Shown piece after piece: positions 9,501 to 20,224 of a stretch of DNA of 64,000 nt; positions within the stretch are counted from its first letter, which is position 1; the number at the start of each line of letters is the position of its first letter. This stretch comes from Escallonia rubra. Lineage: Eukaryota; Streptophyta; Magnoliopsida; Escalloniales; Escalloniaceae. Location: the NCBI GenBank assembly GCA_033065855.1, contig JAVXUO010000684.1, forward strand, positions 310,001 through 374,000, written 5' to 3'. The notes beneath the pieces were generated by a model. The model was not told where the DNA came from. It worked only from the letters and a program-made list of their open reading frames with translations, and searched no databases. Made by a program: the position numbers and the translations under genes.

Positions 9501-10588
9501 AGGTAGTTGAGGTGAGCGAGCCGGCAAGCGGGGATGGACCGGCGGTGGCTGGTACGTCAGGTGTTGATGCGAGCGATAGGGTGAGTCCGCCGCCGAGCGC
9601 CAAGGAAAGAGTGGAGGATGTGTTTGGCGGTCCGATTGACGAGTCGCTGATGTTTGACGCGAGCGGCTTTTGGTGGCCAGAGGCAGCGACAGAGACTACC
9701 GTGGTCGGGTGGGAGGGGCCGGTGGCGTTGGAGTCTGCAGTGGTGGCCCCGGTTTCGGTTCAGGAGGTGGAGGTGCCGGTACAGCCAGTGCAGTTGGTCG
9801 CTGGTACGTCGTCGGGGTCAGCTGCAGAGGCGAGTGCGACACTGATGGTGATGTACTCGGTGGATGTCGGTGTTCAGATTGCAGGGGGAGTGCGGGAGGG
9901 GCCGGCGGTAGCGGTGAGTGGCACAGTTGGAGAGGCGAGTAGGGGATCGTCAAGTGGCCAGGCTGACGTGGTAGTGTGGGAGAGCCTCCAGCTGCCGTCT
10001 GAGACAGTGCGTCGGTTGGAGTTGGTGAAGGCGGCGTACCCGCAGACGTTCGAGGGAGTGAATGTGACGAACCCGGTTCTGCAGAGATGGGTGTATTCAG
10101 GGTTTATAGAGTGGTTGCTGCCTCTTGCGAGTGTGCCCGCGGCGGGTTGGACGACAGAGCTTGTCGAGCGATCGGTGAAAGAGTTTGCACCATTCACCTC
10201 GTTGGGCGTGCAGCTGGATTGGTTGGCCGAGTTTTTGAGATCGTGGATCGATGGCGGAGGCGTGGGAGAGAAGATGGCCTTGGTGCACATGGAGGAGGTT
10301 TTGCTCGAGAGGCGCCCGGAAGGGTTGGAGGCAGAGCAGTCAGAGATCAACGGAGAGTTGGTCGTGATTGATAGAGAGGTGGCGGAGATTGAGAGGCAGC
10401 TGTCTAACCTGCAGAGACGTCTGAGCGATCTCCAGAGGCGGCATACGGATGTGGAGGTACGAGAGGCCGAGCGGCTGAGGCGGTATGCTGAGTTCGAGGC
10501 AGGATGGTCAGCATTGCAGGTCCAGCGCCAATCACTACAGGCATTGAGCTCTCACCCAGTAGCAGTGCTGTTATCGAGTTTTCTGTAG
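6596..10588 (+). CDS. Plant mobile domain (PMD) protein gene carried antisense in the gypsy element; degraded
   Basis: The start ATG at 6596 is in good context (A at -3, G at +4). The first 180 codons are Gly/Arg/Ser-rich. The PMD core follows: FKGHGAMPLGWDYWCW, AQTHTFMTEFGEIGPTLLDV, MMLTGLPMSGE, then after an intron YVFEGTPEDGISPRVIPLAI, LAPVYLGTMFSRLDQF and WAGIKRPDCP. An acidic Glu-rich stretch and a heptad-rich coiled coil (about 10330-10540, IDREVAEIERQLSNLQRRL) complete it. Introns are 8038-8122 and 9348-9436, both GT-AG, and the joined frames match. Damage: TGA at 7136-7138, TGA at 7694-7696, and frameshifts near 8550 and 8950. PMD proteins of the MAIN/MAIL1 group act in nuclear silencing with PP7-type phosphatases; PMDs are also known from transposable elements. 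The function here is unknown. Confidence 0.82.
8038..8122 (+). other. Intron 1 of the PMD gene
   Basis: GT at 8038, AG at 8121-8122, 85 bases, T-rich before the acceptor. Splicing joins an Arg codon and changes the frame in just the way needed to continue the PMD at YVFEGTPEDG. Confidence 0.8.
9348..9436 (+). other. Intron 2 of the PMD gene
   Basis: GTAAGC donor at 9348 and TTAACAG acceptor ending at 9436, 89 bases, AT-rich. It is phase 0 between GAG and GAA, and the downstream frame is open to 10588. Confidence 0.82.
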
Positions 10589-10648
10589 GTTGACCATAGA
10601 TTTGATGTTTAGGTAGGGCCCGATAGCGGCCGCCGACTTCTTATGCAG

Positions 10649-10683
<35 letters not shown>

Positions 10684-11099
10684 GTACACAAAGTGTGATT
10701 GCATGCTGTATTGTTAATATCTGTCGTCAAAGTGTGATATGTGTGTTGTATGCTGCGAGTGTGTGTTGCGTTTGTTGATGGTCTCCCCCCCCCCATTCTC
10801 TTTGGTTTCTCCTTCTTGATTTTTATTGTTAATAAGAAAACCCGTCAAGAGCAAACACGTGATAATCATAAATGAATGCAAAAGCATAAGTTAAGCGGAG
10901 ACGCATGGAGTGAAAAGACTGTACATTGATAGTGCTTGGATCAAAGAAACGTCATTTACATGAAATGGTCCTTGTAATAAGCAACAGAAAGTACAGGCAA
11001 GTACACGTGGGGATATACACAAAATGCCACGTTGAGTATGCTGAACTACAAGCAGCGGACCGCAGGGTGGGGGGGGGGGGGAAACAAGCTACGAACTGA
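10589..11099. other. Spacer between integrase and the antisense mobile-domain gene
   Basis: The two genes converge here. The stretch holds a (TA)n tract at 10651-10678 and C- and G-runs at 10788 and 11067. No frame of interest. Confidence 0.6.
10651..10678. repeat. (TA)n microsatellite
   Basis: Fourteen consecutive AT dinucleotides. Confidence 0.95.
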
Positions 11100-12221
11100 T
11101 CATGCATAGTATTTCTTCAGGTAGCGGCCGTTGACATGCGCGATAAGCTGTCCGTCTTCCGGGTTGATCAGGAGGTAGGAGCTGTTGCTTCTGGCCGTAT
11201 GTATTTCAAATGGCCCCTCCCAATTGGGTGTGAATTTGGGAGCCGACTGGTTGGCCCGTACATGTTTGGCGGCTTGGAGGACAAGATCTCCTTCTGTGAA
11301 CGAGCGAGGTTCGACAGTCTTTCCGTAGGCACTGACAAGCTTTTCATGATATTTCTTCATTCGACGCAAGGCGTTGGCCCTTTTTTCATCAAGGCCTTCG
11401 AGTGCCGCCATTCTGGTTTCTTCCTCCTCGAGACCGCTGTTGAGGGATAGTCGTGCCGAGGCGACTGCAACCTCGGCAGGCACTACACATTCATCTCCGT
11501 ATACAAGAGAGAAGGGCGTGGCCTTTGTAGCGGTGTGTCTAGAAGTTCTGTAAGCCCAAAAGGCATGACTTAGCTTTTCGGACCAGGAGTTGTTCGCGTC
11601 ATGGACCATGCGTGGTAAGACGCGCAGTAGAGTTTTGTTGGAGGCTTCAGCTTGACCGTTGCCTTGCGGGTAATATGGAGTTGATGTGGCATGATTGATG
11701 TCATCCGCTTCGGTGAGAGTCCGAACATCCCGATTGATGAATGGTGTGCCATTGTCAGAGATAATACACCGCGGGATGCCGAAGCGACATACGATGTGAT
11801 CGCGTAAGAAGTTGGCGATGGCACCCCCCATGGCTTTGCGTAAAGGTATGGCTTCGACCCACTTCTTGAAGCACTCCGTCGCGACCATGATCCAAATGTG
11901 ACCCTTCGATGGCAGATGTATAGGACCGATAAGGTCAAGAGCCCAAGAATGAAATGGCCAAGGGGCCACGATCATACGAAGGTCGGATGCTGGCATGTGC
12001 ATTCTGTTAGCGTGCCGCTGGCACGGTTGGCAGTGTCGTACATGAGAGATGGCGTCAGATTCCATAGTCGGCCAGTAGTATCCCAACCTGAGCAGTTCTG
12101 TATACAACTTTTGAGAGCCTTGGTGTTCGCCACAAGCACCGTTGTGCACTTCATTGAGTACCTCTGTCGCTTGGGCACCCTGCAAGCATCGTAGGGTGCC
12201 TGTCCCGAAAATCCCTTGCAA
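11100..12221 (-). CDS. Integrase of gypsy copy A
   Basis: 373 residues in an open frame. The N-terminal zinc-binding domain shows H...H and HVRHCQPCQRH. The catalytic core has D in ALDLIGPIHLPSKG, D in IISDNGTPF and E in GNGQAEASNKT, the intact D,D,E triad. The C-terminal part (SFTEGDLVLQ, NWEGPFEI) is the usual GPY/F-like region. The natural start is not here: integrase is cleaved from the polyprotein, and a single-base frameshift near 12225 separates it from the upstream frame. It ends at a stop at 11100. This is the best-preserved enzyme of the element. Confidence 0.88.
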   Translation of the reverse strand: MQGIFGTGTLRCLQGAQATEVLNEVHNGACGEHQGSQKLYTELLRLGYYWPTMESDAISHVRHCQPCQRHANRMHMPASDLRMIVAPWPFHSWALDLIGPIHLPSKGHIWIMVATECFKKWVEAIPLRKAMGGAIANFLRDHIVCRFGIPRCIISDNGTPFINRDVRTLTEADDINHATSTPYYPQGNGQAEASNKTLLRVLPRMVHDANNSWSEKLSHAFWAYRTSRHTATKATPFSLVYGDECVVPAEVAVASARLSLNSGLEEEETRMAALEGLDEKRANALRRMKKYHEKLVSAYGKTVEPRSFTEGDLVLQAAKHVRANQSAPKFTPNWEGPFEIHTARSNSSYLLINPEDGQLIAHVNGRYLKKYYA

Positions 12222-13558
12222 AATAACTCGCCTTCTGTTTCGAAATACTTGACCGATTTATGCTTGATGGATCGTGTCGTACCGCGGTCAGGTGGCAGCA
12301 GTCCATGGGATAGATATTGCAGGAAAGGCTGGCGCCAGTCACCCCCGACATCGACCACAAGAGCTTCCGTATTGTCTGGTGCATATAGGCATTCCGAGCA
12401 ACTCTGCTGTATATCTGAAGCATCCTTGGCCATGGATGGCCAAAAGAGACCCATCCGCTGAAGACGACGGTAGAGTGGTGGTCCGTCAAGGCCACAACAC
12501 TTCTGATGTCCGTTTTGCAACTTGTGTTTTGCCTCTGCTGGTGCCAAACATCGGGCCAGAGTTCCTCCGGGACATCGCCTGTATAAGACGTCTCCCAACA
12601 TTAAGAAATTTGTGAGGGTGAAGACGGAAGCGAGTGACGATGCCCTAAGCTGGTCGGTGATTGGCTGCCTCCAGTCGTCGATCGTGGTGTCCTTTGGCAC
12701 TAAGTTCAATGCTATGCATGGCGCTGTTCTCTTGATAACGGTTAACATGCGCTGTTCACCATCAATGTCTATCTTAGACGCAATCATGGCTAAGTTGTCC
12801 TCATGTCGATTGTGGCATCTATTGTGATGTTCATATTGGACATGGCCAAGTTGTCCCTCCAAGTGTTGTACCAGAGCACGGTAGGGTGCCAAGGCTGGCT
12901 CTTTGACCGCGAACTCCCCATCGGCCTGCTTCATGATCAAGTTGGAGTCCCCTTTTATACGTAATGATCTAGCCCCCATGCTGATGGCCAGCATGAGGCC
13001 GATAACGAGGGCCTCGTACTCAGCTTCATTATTAGACACCGGGAATGCAAGTTTGAAGGATATGGATGTAGTGACACCTTCTGGATTTCGCAAGACAATA
13101 CCGGCACCTCCTTGCCGGAGAGGAGCTCCATCGGGCCCTTTGCTAGTGGCTAAGTCGTCGAACTCGAGCATCCACATTTCACCGATGTCAGAAAATAGGG
13201 CTGTCTCTTCCCCTGGCAGTCGATATGAGGTTGGCTCATATTGTTGGCGCGGGAAGAAAGCCAGGAGGTCCGCGAGTGCCTGGCTTCGTAAAGCCGTAGG
13301 ATTCTTGATGGAAAGTCCGAACTCGGCTAATAGCAGTAACCAACGAGTAAGTCGTCCTGATAGGGCGGGGCGCATAAGCATATACCGCAGCGGGTCAGCC
13401 TTGGTAACAAGTGTAATCTGGTACGACAGAAAATAGTGCCTGAATTTCTGCGAGGCATAGACCAAGGCGAAGCAGTGTTTTTCGAGCTCGGAGTAATTGG
13501 CCTCGGGGCCCCTGATCGATCGACTGAGATAATAAACTGGGCGCTCCACCCCATCCAC
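12222..13558 (-). pseudogene. RNase H, second (archaeal-like) RNase H and first zinc-binding module
   Basis: The frame begins in RNase H (VERPVYYLSRSIRGPEANYS, SELEKHCFALVYA). It continues with a second RNase H of the type found in Tat elements: MLEFDD, GAGIVLRNPEGV, NNEAEYEALVIGL, RIKGDSNLIM. It then shows DWRQPITDQL, LYRRCPGG, ARCLAPAEA and a His/Cys region ending SCSEC. A second DWRQP...LFCKGFSG segment follows before a frameshift near 12225 leads into integrase. The module from DWRQP to the His/Cys motif thus occurs twice. Confidence 0.82.
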
Positions 13559-14870
13559 CTCTTGGGCGAGTAACGCCCCTATGGACCTGGTCGTGGAGGT
13601 CAGATAAAGTAGGAGTGGGATACCCCGCTACGGTACTACCATGGTCCGTGGCGACATGAGAACTGCCTTGATCTGTTCGAATGCTTGTTGTTGGGGCGCA
13701 CCCCAACTCCACGGTGCGCTCTTGCTTGTCAAGTGCTGAAAGGGCGCGATGAGTTCGGCCAAGGCAGGGATGAATCGGCGGAGGTAAGAGACCTTGCCGA
13801 GGAAGCTCTTCAATTGTTTGGTGCTCTTGGGAGGGGACATCTCTTGGATGGAGGCGGCTTTAGAAGGGTCAATGTCAATGCCCTGTTGACTGACCAAAAA
13901 GCCGAGGAATTTGCCGGAAGAGACTCCAAAGGCGCATTTCAACGGATTCATCCGCGTGTTGTATTGTCGACAACGATCGAAGACTACCCGAAGGTCTGTG
14001 AGATGTTCACTTTCCTTTTTAGACTTGATGATAAGATCGTCGACATAGTCCTCCACTGTGCGGTGTATCATGTCGTGGAATATAGCTGTCATGGCCCTCT
14101 GATAAGTGGCACCCGTATTCTTGAGACCGAAGGGCATGACCTTCCAACAAAAGTTGCCCATTGAGGTTCGGAAAGCTGTCTTAGCATAATCATCTGGGTT
14201 CATCCGAATCTAGTTGTAGCTGGCAAAGCCGTCCATGAAAGACAAAGTCTCATGTCCAGCGGCAGCTTCCGTGAGCATGTCAATATTGGGCAGTGGAAAT
14301 TCATCTTTAGGGCAAGCCTTGTTCAGATCGCGAAAATCAATACAGACGCGGATCTGTCCATTTTTCTTCTGCACAGGAACAACATTGACCAACCAGATAG
14401 GATGGGTGATGGGTTCGATGAAGCCAGCCTGGAGAAGTCGTTCGATCTCTTACTTGATCTTTATTTCAAGTTCGGGGAGGAAGGACCGCGAATGCTATCA
14501 AACTGGGCTAAACCCGTTGGCAATGTTGAGATGGTGGGCTACCAAGTTAGGATCTAGTCCGGGCATTTCGTTGTAACTCCATGCCAGCACATCGCGATAT
14601 TCGCGGAGAAGGGCAACCAGTCCTTCTCTTCGGCCCGGTGCGAGTTTCGTGCCGATGTAGGTCTGTCGAGGTTCCTCGCCCGGATCAGCCAGGTTAATTT
14701 CTTCAAGATCTTCAGCCTGCGGTCGAGGGCCGTCTTCGTAGCAAGGCGGGGCAGCGCCCGGAGTGAGCTCGTGATCTGGCGGACAATGCTCAGCAGTACA
14801 ACACCATTCTGTCTTTGTAGGTACGTCGTGGTGGAAGGGGCCAGGAAGCGAACCCCCCGGAGCCCCCAGA
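13559..14870 (-). pseudogene. Reverse transcriptase and RNase H, gypsy copy A
   Basis: Order of motifs: LAWSYNEMPGLDPNLVAHHLN, VPVQKKNGQIRVCIDFRDLN, LSFMDGFASYN, the catalytic YVDDLIIKSK (near 14045), FLGFLVSQQGID, then the connection and the start of RNase H. These are the Ty3/gypsy RT fingers, palm and thumb in the right order. TAG at 14210-14212 interrupts the palm right after the first catalytic Asp motif, and another TAG lies near 13625. Both aspartates of YVDD remain. Confidence 0.9.
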
Positions 14871-14875
14871 CACCG

Positions 14876-15697
14876 TCATAATTGGTAGATCGTTCTTCCG
14901 TCCTTAAAGACGCGCTGGAAGGTGGTTTCATGCTTGTGCTTCTTGGACTTGGGAGATGAGGGTGGCGAAACGGCAGTGGTAGCAGGCGGCGCTGTCGAAG
15001 TTGATGCTTTGCCTCGGCTGTTTTTCTTGGATTTAGGTTTGGTCTTGGCGGGCTTGTTCCCACACAGCTCAGCCCAATCAGGGAGTTTGGTGGAGTGGAT
15101 GTGAGTAGCATTCTCACTATCTGCAGCCAATTCGGTGTAGAAGGAGGCCTCGACAAAGTAAGACTCGACACATTCAAAAGGGGCCCTGGTGGCGGGGATG
15201 GTTACTGCTACCTCATGTCCCGCGGGACCGGCCACTAGTTTCACACACTGGTGGTACGTCGAGGGAACAGCCTTGTTGAAATGAATCCAAGGTCGCCCAA
15301 GTAGGAGGTGGAATGAGGACTCGCTGTCAATCACATGAAAGGTGGTGTCACGACGGACGGTTCCGACCATAAGGTCGACGGTGATGTGGCCAAGGGTAGA
15401 CTGAGGGCCCTGCCCGAAACCAGTGATCTTGATGGGGTCATGGATGATCCTTCTTGGCGGTATGCCGGCCTGCTGCAGAGTGATGAGTGGGATGATGTTG
15501 ATCGAGGCGTCGTAATCTACCAAGGCGCGACGGAAGCCGGTGCCGTTAACAGTGCACTCAAGGTACAGTGGCCGGTTATGGTGCTCAACTGTTGGTGAGT
15601 CCTCGTCCGAAAATATGAATGCAGTTGAAGGGACATGTCTGAGTTCGGCCTGGGCAGCGAAGCACTCGTGCCTGAGGCCCGTCGTGACCTCGATCAA
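14876..15697 (-). pseudogene. Retropepsin-like protease domain, gypsy copy A
   Basis: The aspartic protease that would cut the polyprotein is recognised by the flap and core region: RPLYLECTVNGTGFRRALVD, then SINIIPLITLQQAGI, KITGFGQ and FHLLLGRPWIH. The catalytic triplet expected as D-[ST]-G reads D-Y-D here, which would abolish activity. In copy B the same site reads D-C-G. The frame runs on through a Lys/Ser-rich linker (KTKPKSKKNSRGK) and stops at 14876 before the RT part. Confidence 0.85.
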
Positions 15698-15721
15698 ACA
15701 ATCTGAGAGGTAAGTTCATGC

Positions 15722-17729
15722 TGCGGATGAAAACCCCATTTCATCCAAGAAAGCCTTGATCTTCGTCATTTGTCCAGCCGAGGACACTGGCTGGGGAGCA
15801 GATGGCACATAAGTTGTAACCGTTGGCGGGACTTCCGTGAAGGCTTCGGGGACAAACAGCTCGACATGGTCGGTGGCCACCATGAGCACCTGATGCTCGT
15901 GGTTACTGTCATCGTGGTTTGGGTACGGCTCTTTCCGTACATCGCGGTTCTTTCGCAACTGTAAGTCGCCCGACGCGATCTTCCTTGCAAAGATGGATAG
16001 AAATGCATTGCAATTCTGAAGCGAGTGGCCCAGGGCTTGGTGGTAGGCGCAATAGTTGGGCCTGGTCCTTTCTTCGTCTGTGATGGGGACTCACACAGGC
16101 GGCAATCGGAAGTTGTTGTCATTGGCAACCCATTCAATCAAGAGTTGTTTCACCGTGTTCAAATCGCATGGAAAAGCAGGCGGCGTCTCCCTCTGTCGCC
16201 GTTTGTCGGGGCGTTGATCCCTATCCGGGAACTGACGTTTAAAGCCGGAGTAGCTGCTAACGTTGCTGTTGTTAGTGCTTGCGCTGTTGTGTTGAGTACT
16301 GGTCGTGTCTGCTGAGGCCAGCAATGCATTATGTGGTCGAGGCCTCCATGGTTTGACAAGCCCAACTGTCTCGTAAGTACGTCGGGCTGCTTCTTTAAGA
16401 TGTCCCCACGACTTCAACTGCAAATTCTCGAGGTGCACCCGATAGACATCATTCATGTTCTTAACGCATACGGGCACCAACGTCTCATCTTTACTGAAGT
16501 CTGTGCACTCGAGACACTTAAGATGGAAACGGTGCACATATTTGGTCAAGTCTTCGCCAGGAGCCTGGCGGATGCTGGCGATATCTACTATGGTGATACG
16601 CTCAGCTTCGTAGTGGAATTTGTCCATGAAGAGTTGGACCATCTCATTCCAGGAATGGACCATCCCCACAGGGATCTGATGGTACCAAGTATAGGCCAAG
16701 CCTGTGAGGGACTTGTGAAATTCTCTCAGTTTCAAACTATCGCCCGGTCCGTACTGCTCTAACAAACCGGCGAATCTGGTTAGGTGCTCACGGGCGTTGC
16801 CTTCACGTCCGTTGAAGAGCACGAAAGTGGGTTGCTTGTACTTGAGCGGGTAGGGGATGATGGCTATTTCGTCACCATACGGCGCGTGGCCTGTCAATTG
16901 ATCCGATGAGCTATGAGCGGATTTGTGTGACATGCGTCTAAGGAGTGCATCAAAGTCAACCTTGGAGACATAGCGGGAGGGTGGCTCTTCCTGGCTGGTT
17001 AAAGGTTGATGGCCGGTAGGTGCTCCGCGTGCCCCGGAGCACCCAGATGGCACAACTTGGTGGGCAGGAGCGGTTGAAGGATGACACACGGCAGGCGCTG
17101 ATGTGAGTAGATGAAGGGCGGCATGGGTGGACGGGCGAGACATTTCCATCACTTGGCCTGTCATCTAATGCTGCTCCATCGGGTAAGGGTTAGGCTCCAG
17201 CTCAATGGACTCATGAGTCTCAGAAGAGCTCCTGGCTGGCACGTACTGAGGCACAACAGCAGGGGGGACTTGTTGTAACACTGGCCCAAGGTCTGGCTGT
17301 AATTTGTGTGGCGGCATCGCGGGGCGCAGCGTGTCAGCTATGAGCAGGGGAGGTGTCGCGAGTCCTGCCACCAAGGATCTGGAAGGCTGAGGCGGCGGTG
17401 GTCACGACACTGGGGCTTGGGCGACATCAGCGGACAGCCCAAGCCCTACGGGCTGAATCGGTGCACTCTGCTGCGAGGCCATTGCTTTTATCGATTTCTG
17501 CATCTCCAATATGGCAGCCATGAGTGAAGCTTGAGAATCTTGTCTACTGGCTATGGTGGGAGTAAACTGCTGGATGGCCATGCTGACCGCCACTTGCAGG
17601 TCGGGTGCGGGAGGATCTTGGGTGCGTACATCACTAGTCTCTTCTTGGTCGCCGACGTCATGCTCCTCTCGGATGGTGGGGTCGAGAAACTTGGCTTACT
17701 GTCTTGGTAAGTCCTCGTCGTACAGGCAT
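15722..17729 (-). pseudogene. gag: gag region of gypsy copy A, broken
   Basis: Gag forms the retrotransposon particle. The likely start is ATG at 17729 (MPVRRGLTK), just after the primer site. The protein has a Pro/Gln-rich N-terminal part, then the retrotransposon gag core around FNGREGNAREHLTRF and LTGLAYTWYHQIPVG, then a Lys/Arg-rich end and a degenerate zinc knuckle (YAYHQALGHSLQNC in copy B). Damage in copy A: a frameshift near 17690, TAG at 17165-17167 where copy B has CAG, and TGA at 16091-16093 where copy B has CGA. Copy B is intact at each of these positions but broken elsewhere. Confidence 0.85.
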
Positions 17730-17770
17730 GGTCGCTTGTGTGTGGCGGACTGCAACGCGATGCTCACCTC

Positions 17771-17788
17771 CCCAGCAGAGTCGCCAAA
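17771..17788 (-). other. Primer-binding site of gypsy copy A
   Basis: Next to the 5' LTR the minus strand reads TTTGGCGACTCTGCTGGG. The TGG start fits pairing with the CCA end of a tRNA. I could not assign the tRNA. The site recurs in copy B (45624-45641) and in the plus-strand relative (60749-60766, one base different). Confidence 0.7.
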
Positions 17789-18135
17789 TGTTGCCAAGGA
17801 AAGTTGGTTCGCGTGCCACGTGAGGTGCCACAAAGGATGCATTCTGCGTTGGCTTCCAGGTAGACGAAGTGGAAGACAGTAAGGATGGAGTAAGGGCTGA
17901 GAGCAAAGCTCCCCAGACAGGTCGCGAGGGCTGGCAGCGCCGCGTCAGCAAGGGGACGACGAACAGGGGCGACAGTCAGCAGTTGGCAGTCTGGATCAAG
18001 GGTGCAACGTCGATGGTCCAACGTCAGGAGGTGGAATGTCTTTCTCTCACTAGAAATCCAGAGAGAATAAGTTTTAGAGAGAGAAAGTGAAATGTTCAAA
18101 ATGAGAGAGAGATCCTGAATAAGCTCCAGAATCCA

Positions 18136-18180
18136 CTATATATAGGCCCAAATATGCCCATGTCATCAGCCGACACGTGT
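18136..18180 (-). promoter_or_regulatory. LTR core promoter: TATA box and G-box
   Basis: On the minus strand CTATATATAGTGG is preceded about 30 bases upstream by a CACGTG core. The same arrangement occurs in the other LTRs (4684-4730, 45990-46035 and, in plus orientation, 60355-60400), so it is conserved across the family. The transcript would start about 30 bases downstream, close to the TCTCTCTC tract. Confidence 0.6.
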
Positions 18181-18654
18181 CGTCCTCCGGGAGTGACACG
18201 TTGCCGTAAGGGTCCCACAGTATTGATTGTCCGTCGGATATGCCAGTCCCCGAGTTCATGCCGCCCTGCCCTTACAGCGTCCCTCTGCCTGTTTGAGGAC
18301 ACTGACCACACCGTGGTAGCATGGTCAGAGCAGCCCGTTGCCCCAGCCTCCAGTCCAAGCCCTTACTGAATCCCACGAGATGCGTCATGAGACGCGCAGA
18401 GATCCTGGCAGCGGTGAAGGTTGCCCCTGCAGCCAACTGCCATGCGTGCCGGATACGATGCCCTCCGAGGACCTGCTCCCATCCCGGAGTGACCCGCCGT
18501 CCATTACCTTGACGACGTCGGTGATCGATGGTGATATGAGCGCGCATGTTCATGGCTTAATGCTCGGAGTCCGTAGCGGGGGTTCTCGTGCTGAAGCGCT
18601 ACGAGCGGAGCCCTCAAGAGCCCGTTGATTGGTCGCGCGGGCGAGGGCTGGAGC

Positions 18655-19250
18655 CCCCCGGTTGATTGGGCGGACAAAGGCCGGAGCCCCGTCGCTTTGA
18701 TTGATGCGGCAATGGCTTCAAGGTTGCAAGCCTATCTCGGTGCGAGGGCCAGAGCCCCGTCGCTTTGATTGAAACGGCAACGGCTTCAAGGTTGCGAGCC
18801 CATCCCGGTGCGAGGGCCGGAGCCCCGTCGCTTTGATTGAGACGGCGATGGCTTCAAGGTTGCGAGCCCATCCCGGTGCGAGGGCCGGAGCCCCGTCGCT
18901 TTGATTGAGACGGCGATGGCTTCAAGGTTGCGAGCCCATCCCGGTGCGAGGGCCGGAGCCCCGTCGCTTTGATTGAGACGGCGATGGCTTCAAGGTTGCG
19001 AGCCCATCCCGGTGCGAGGGCCGGAGCCCCGTCGCTTTGATTGAGACGGCGATGGCTTCAAGGTTGCGAGCCCATCCCGGTGCGAGGGCCGGAGCCCCGT
19101 CGCTTTGATTGAGACGGCGATGGCTTCAAGGTTGCGAGCCCATCCCGGTGCGAGGGCCGGAGCCCCGTCGCTTTGATTGAGACGGCGATGGCTTCAAGGT
19201 TGCGAGCCCATCCTGGTGCGAGGGCCGGAGCCCCGTCGCTTTGATTGAGA
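18655..19250. repeat. 68-bp tandem array in the 5' LTR of copy A
   Basis: About nine units. Five consecutive inner units (18830-19200) are virtually identical, whereas the outer ones diverge, which suggests recent amplification inside the array. Confidence 0.85.
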
Positions 19251-19371
19251 TGGCAATAATGAATGCCGCGCTACTGAAGATAGCGGGTGAGTGCCGCGGG
19301 AGTGAGAAACCAGTCATACGGCAAGTACCCTTCACAAGGCCATGGAGGCCGAGCTTCCTCTTCACCAAGGC

Positions 19372-19650
19372 AGGAGGTGGCCGACCCCCTGAGGGTGGCC
19401 GACCCCTCCTTCACCAAGGAAGGGGGAGGTCGACCCCCTAGGAGTGGCCGACCCGTCCTTCACCAAGGAAGGGGGAGGCCGACCTCCTAGGAGTGGCCGA
19501 CCCCTCCTTCACCAAGGAAGGGGGAGGCCGACCCCTAGGGGTGGCCGACCCCTCCTTGACCAAGGAAGGGGGAGGCCGACCCCCTAGGGGTGGCCGAGCC
19601 CTCCTTCACCAAGGAAGGGGGAGGCCGACCCCTATGGGTGGCCGACCCCT
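19372..19650. repeat. 48-bp tandem array in the 5' LTR of copy A
   Basis: About six units of the GGTGGCCGACC...CCTTCACCAAGGAAGGGGGA repeat. Units differ mainly in the count of C residues and in GGAGTGG versus GGGGTGG. Confidence 0.85.
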
Positions 19651-19823
19651 CGGGGGGGCACACCTGATCTCCGTTCGTCCGTCCGGGGCATTGCGCTCTG
19701 ACCGAGCAAAGATTTTGAGCGATGTTGACCGTCAAATGGGTGACGTGTCATGCTTCCGTGTCATGCCACTGGGATCTCTTTGCGGGCCCCGGGGTACGGT
19801 CCAAATAGGTTGTGAACAGTTTG

Positions 19824-20224
19824 TATATTAAATCTACTTTTATATTGGCATTAACAAACAAAGTATTCAAGATTTACATATTAGCTTTACTAAACACATT
19901 AACTATGTGTTCATCTATGTTCACATGTTGGTTTGTAATTGAGAGATGAAAGAAAAGTCAAAGGAGATACGAAAGAGAAAGATAAATGGAGGTGGGTTTG
20001 TGACGGTAGAAGATGTTCAGGGATGGAAGCTGCCCATTTTTATTGGATATGTGGCGATGGTGGTTCAAGTGAGAATAAATCGGGGATGGCGGCAATGGTG
20101 GGTTTCGTGAAAATGAAAGAGAAAATAGAGAGGGGAGGGCAATGAGAACGATGAGAAATGAATATATTTTAGGTTGAAAAATGATGGGCGGGATCTTCAA
20201 ATATTTGGTGAAGGTTTGAATTTG
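19824..20224. other. MULE interior right of the gypsy insertion, no gene seen
   Basis: AT-rich sequence shared at high identity with 47515-47930. No frame could be assigned. Confidence 0.55.

Larger units (their letters stand above)
4379..19818 (-). mobile_element. Complete Ty3/gypsy LTR retrotransposon, Tat-type (copy A)
   Basis: LTRs of 1922 bp (4379-6300) and 2030 bp (17789-19818) begin TG and end CA when read on the plus strand. GTTTG flanks both ends (4374-4378 and 19819-19823), a perfect 5-bp target duplication. Transcription runs right to left: primer site at 17771-17788, then gag, protease, RT-RNase H, a second (archaeal-like) RNase H, a duplicated zinc-binding module and integrase. 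The polypurine tract lies next to 6300. The extra RNase H after RT-RH and the RT motif YVDDLIIKSK point to the Tat lineage. The 4.5 kb between integrase and 3' LTR hold a plant mobile domain gene on the opposite strand. The polyprotein is interrupted by several stops and frameshifts, so this copy is not autonomous today. Confidence 0.93.
17789..19818 (-). repeat. 5' LTR of gypsy copy A
   Basis: Collinear with 4379-6300. As the upstream LTR in the direction of transcription it carries the active promoter: TATA near 18136-18146 and a G-box-type ACACGTGT at about 18173-18180 upstream of it. Arrays lie at about 18655-19250 (68-bp unit) and 19372-19650 (48-bp unit). Confidence 0.93.
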
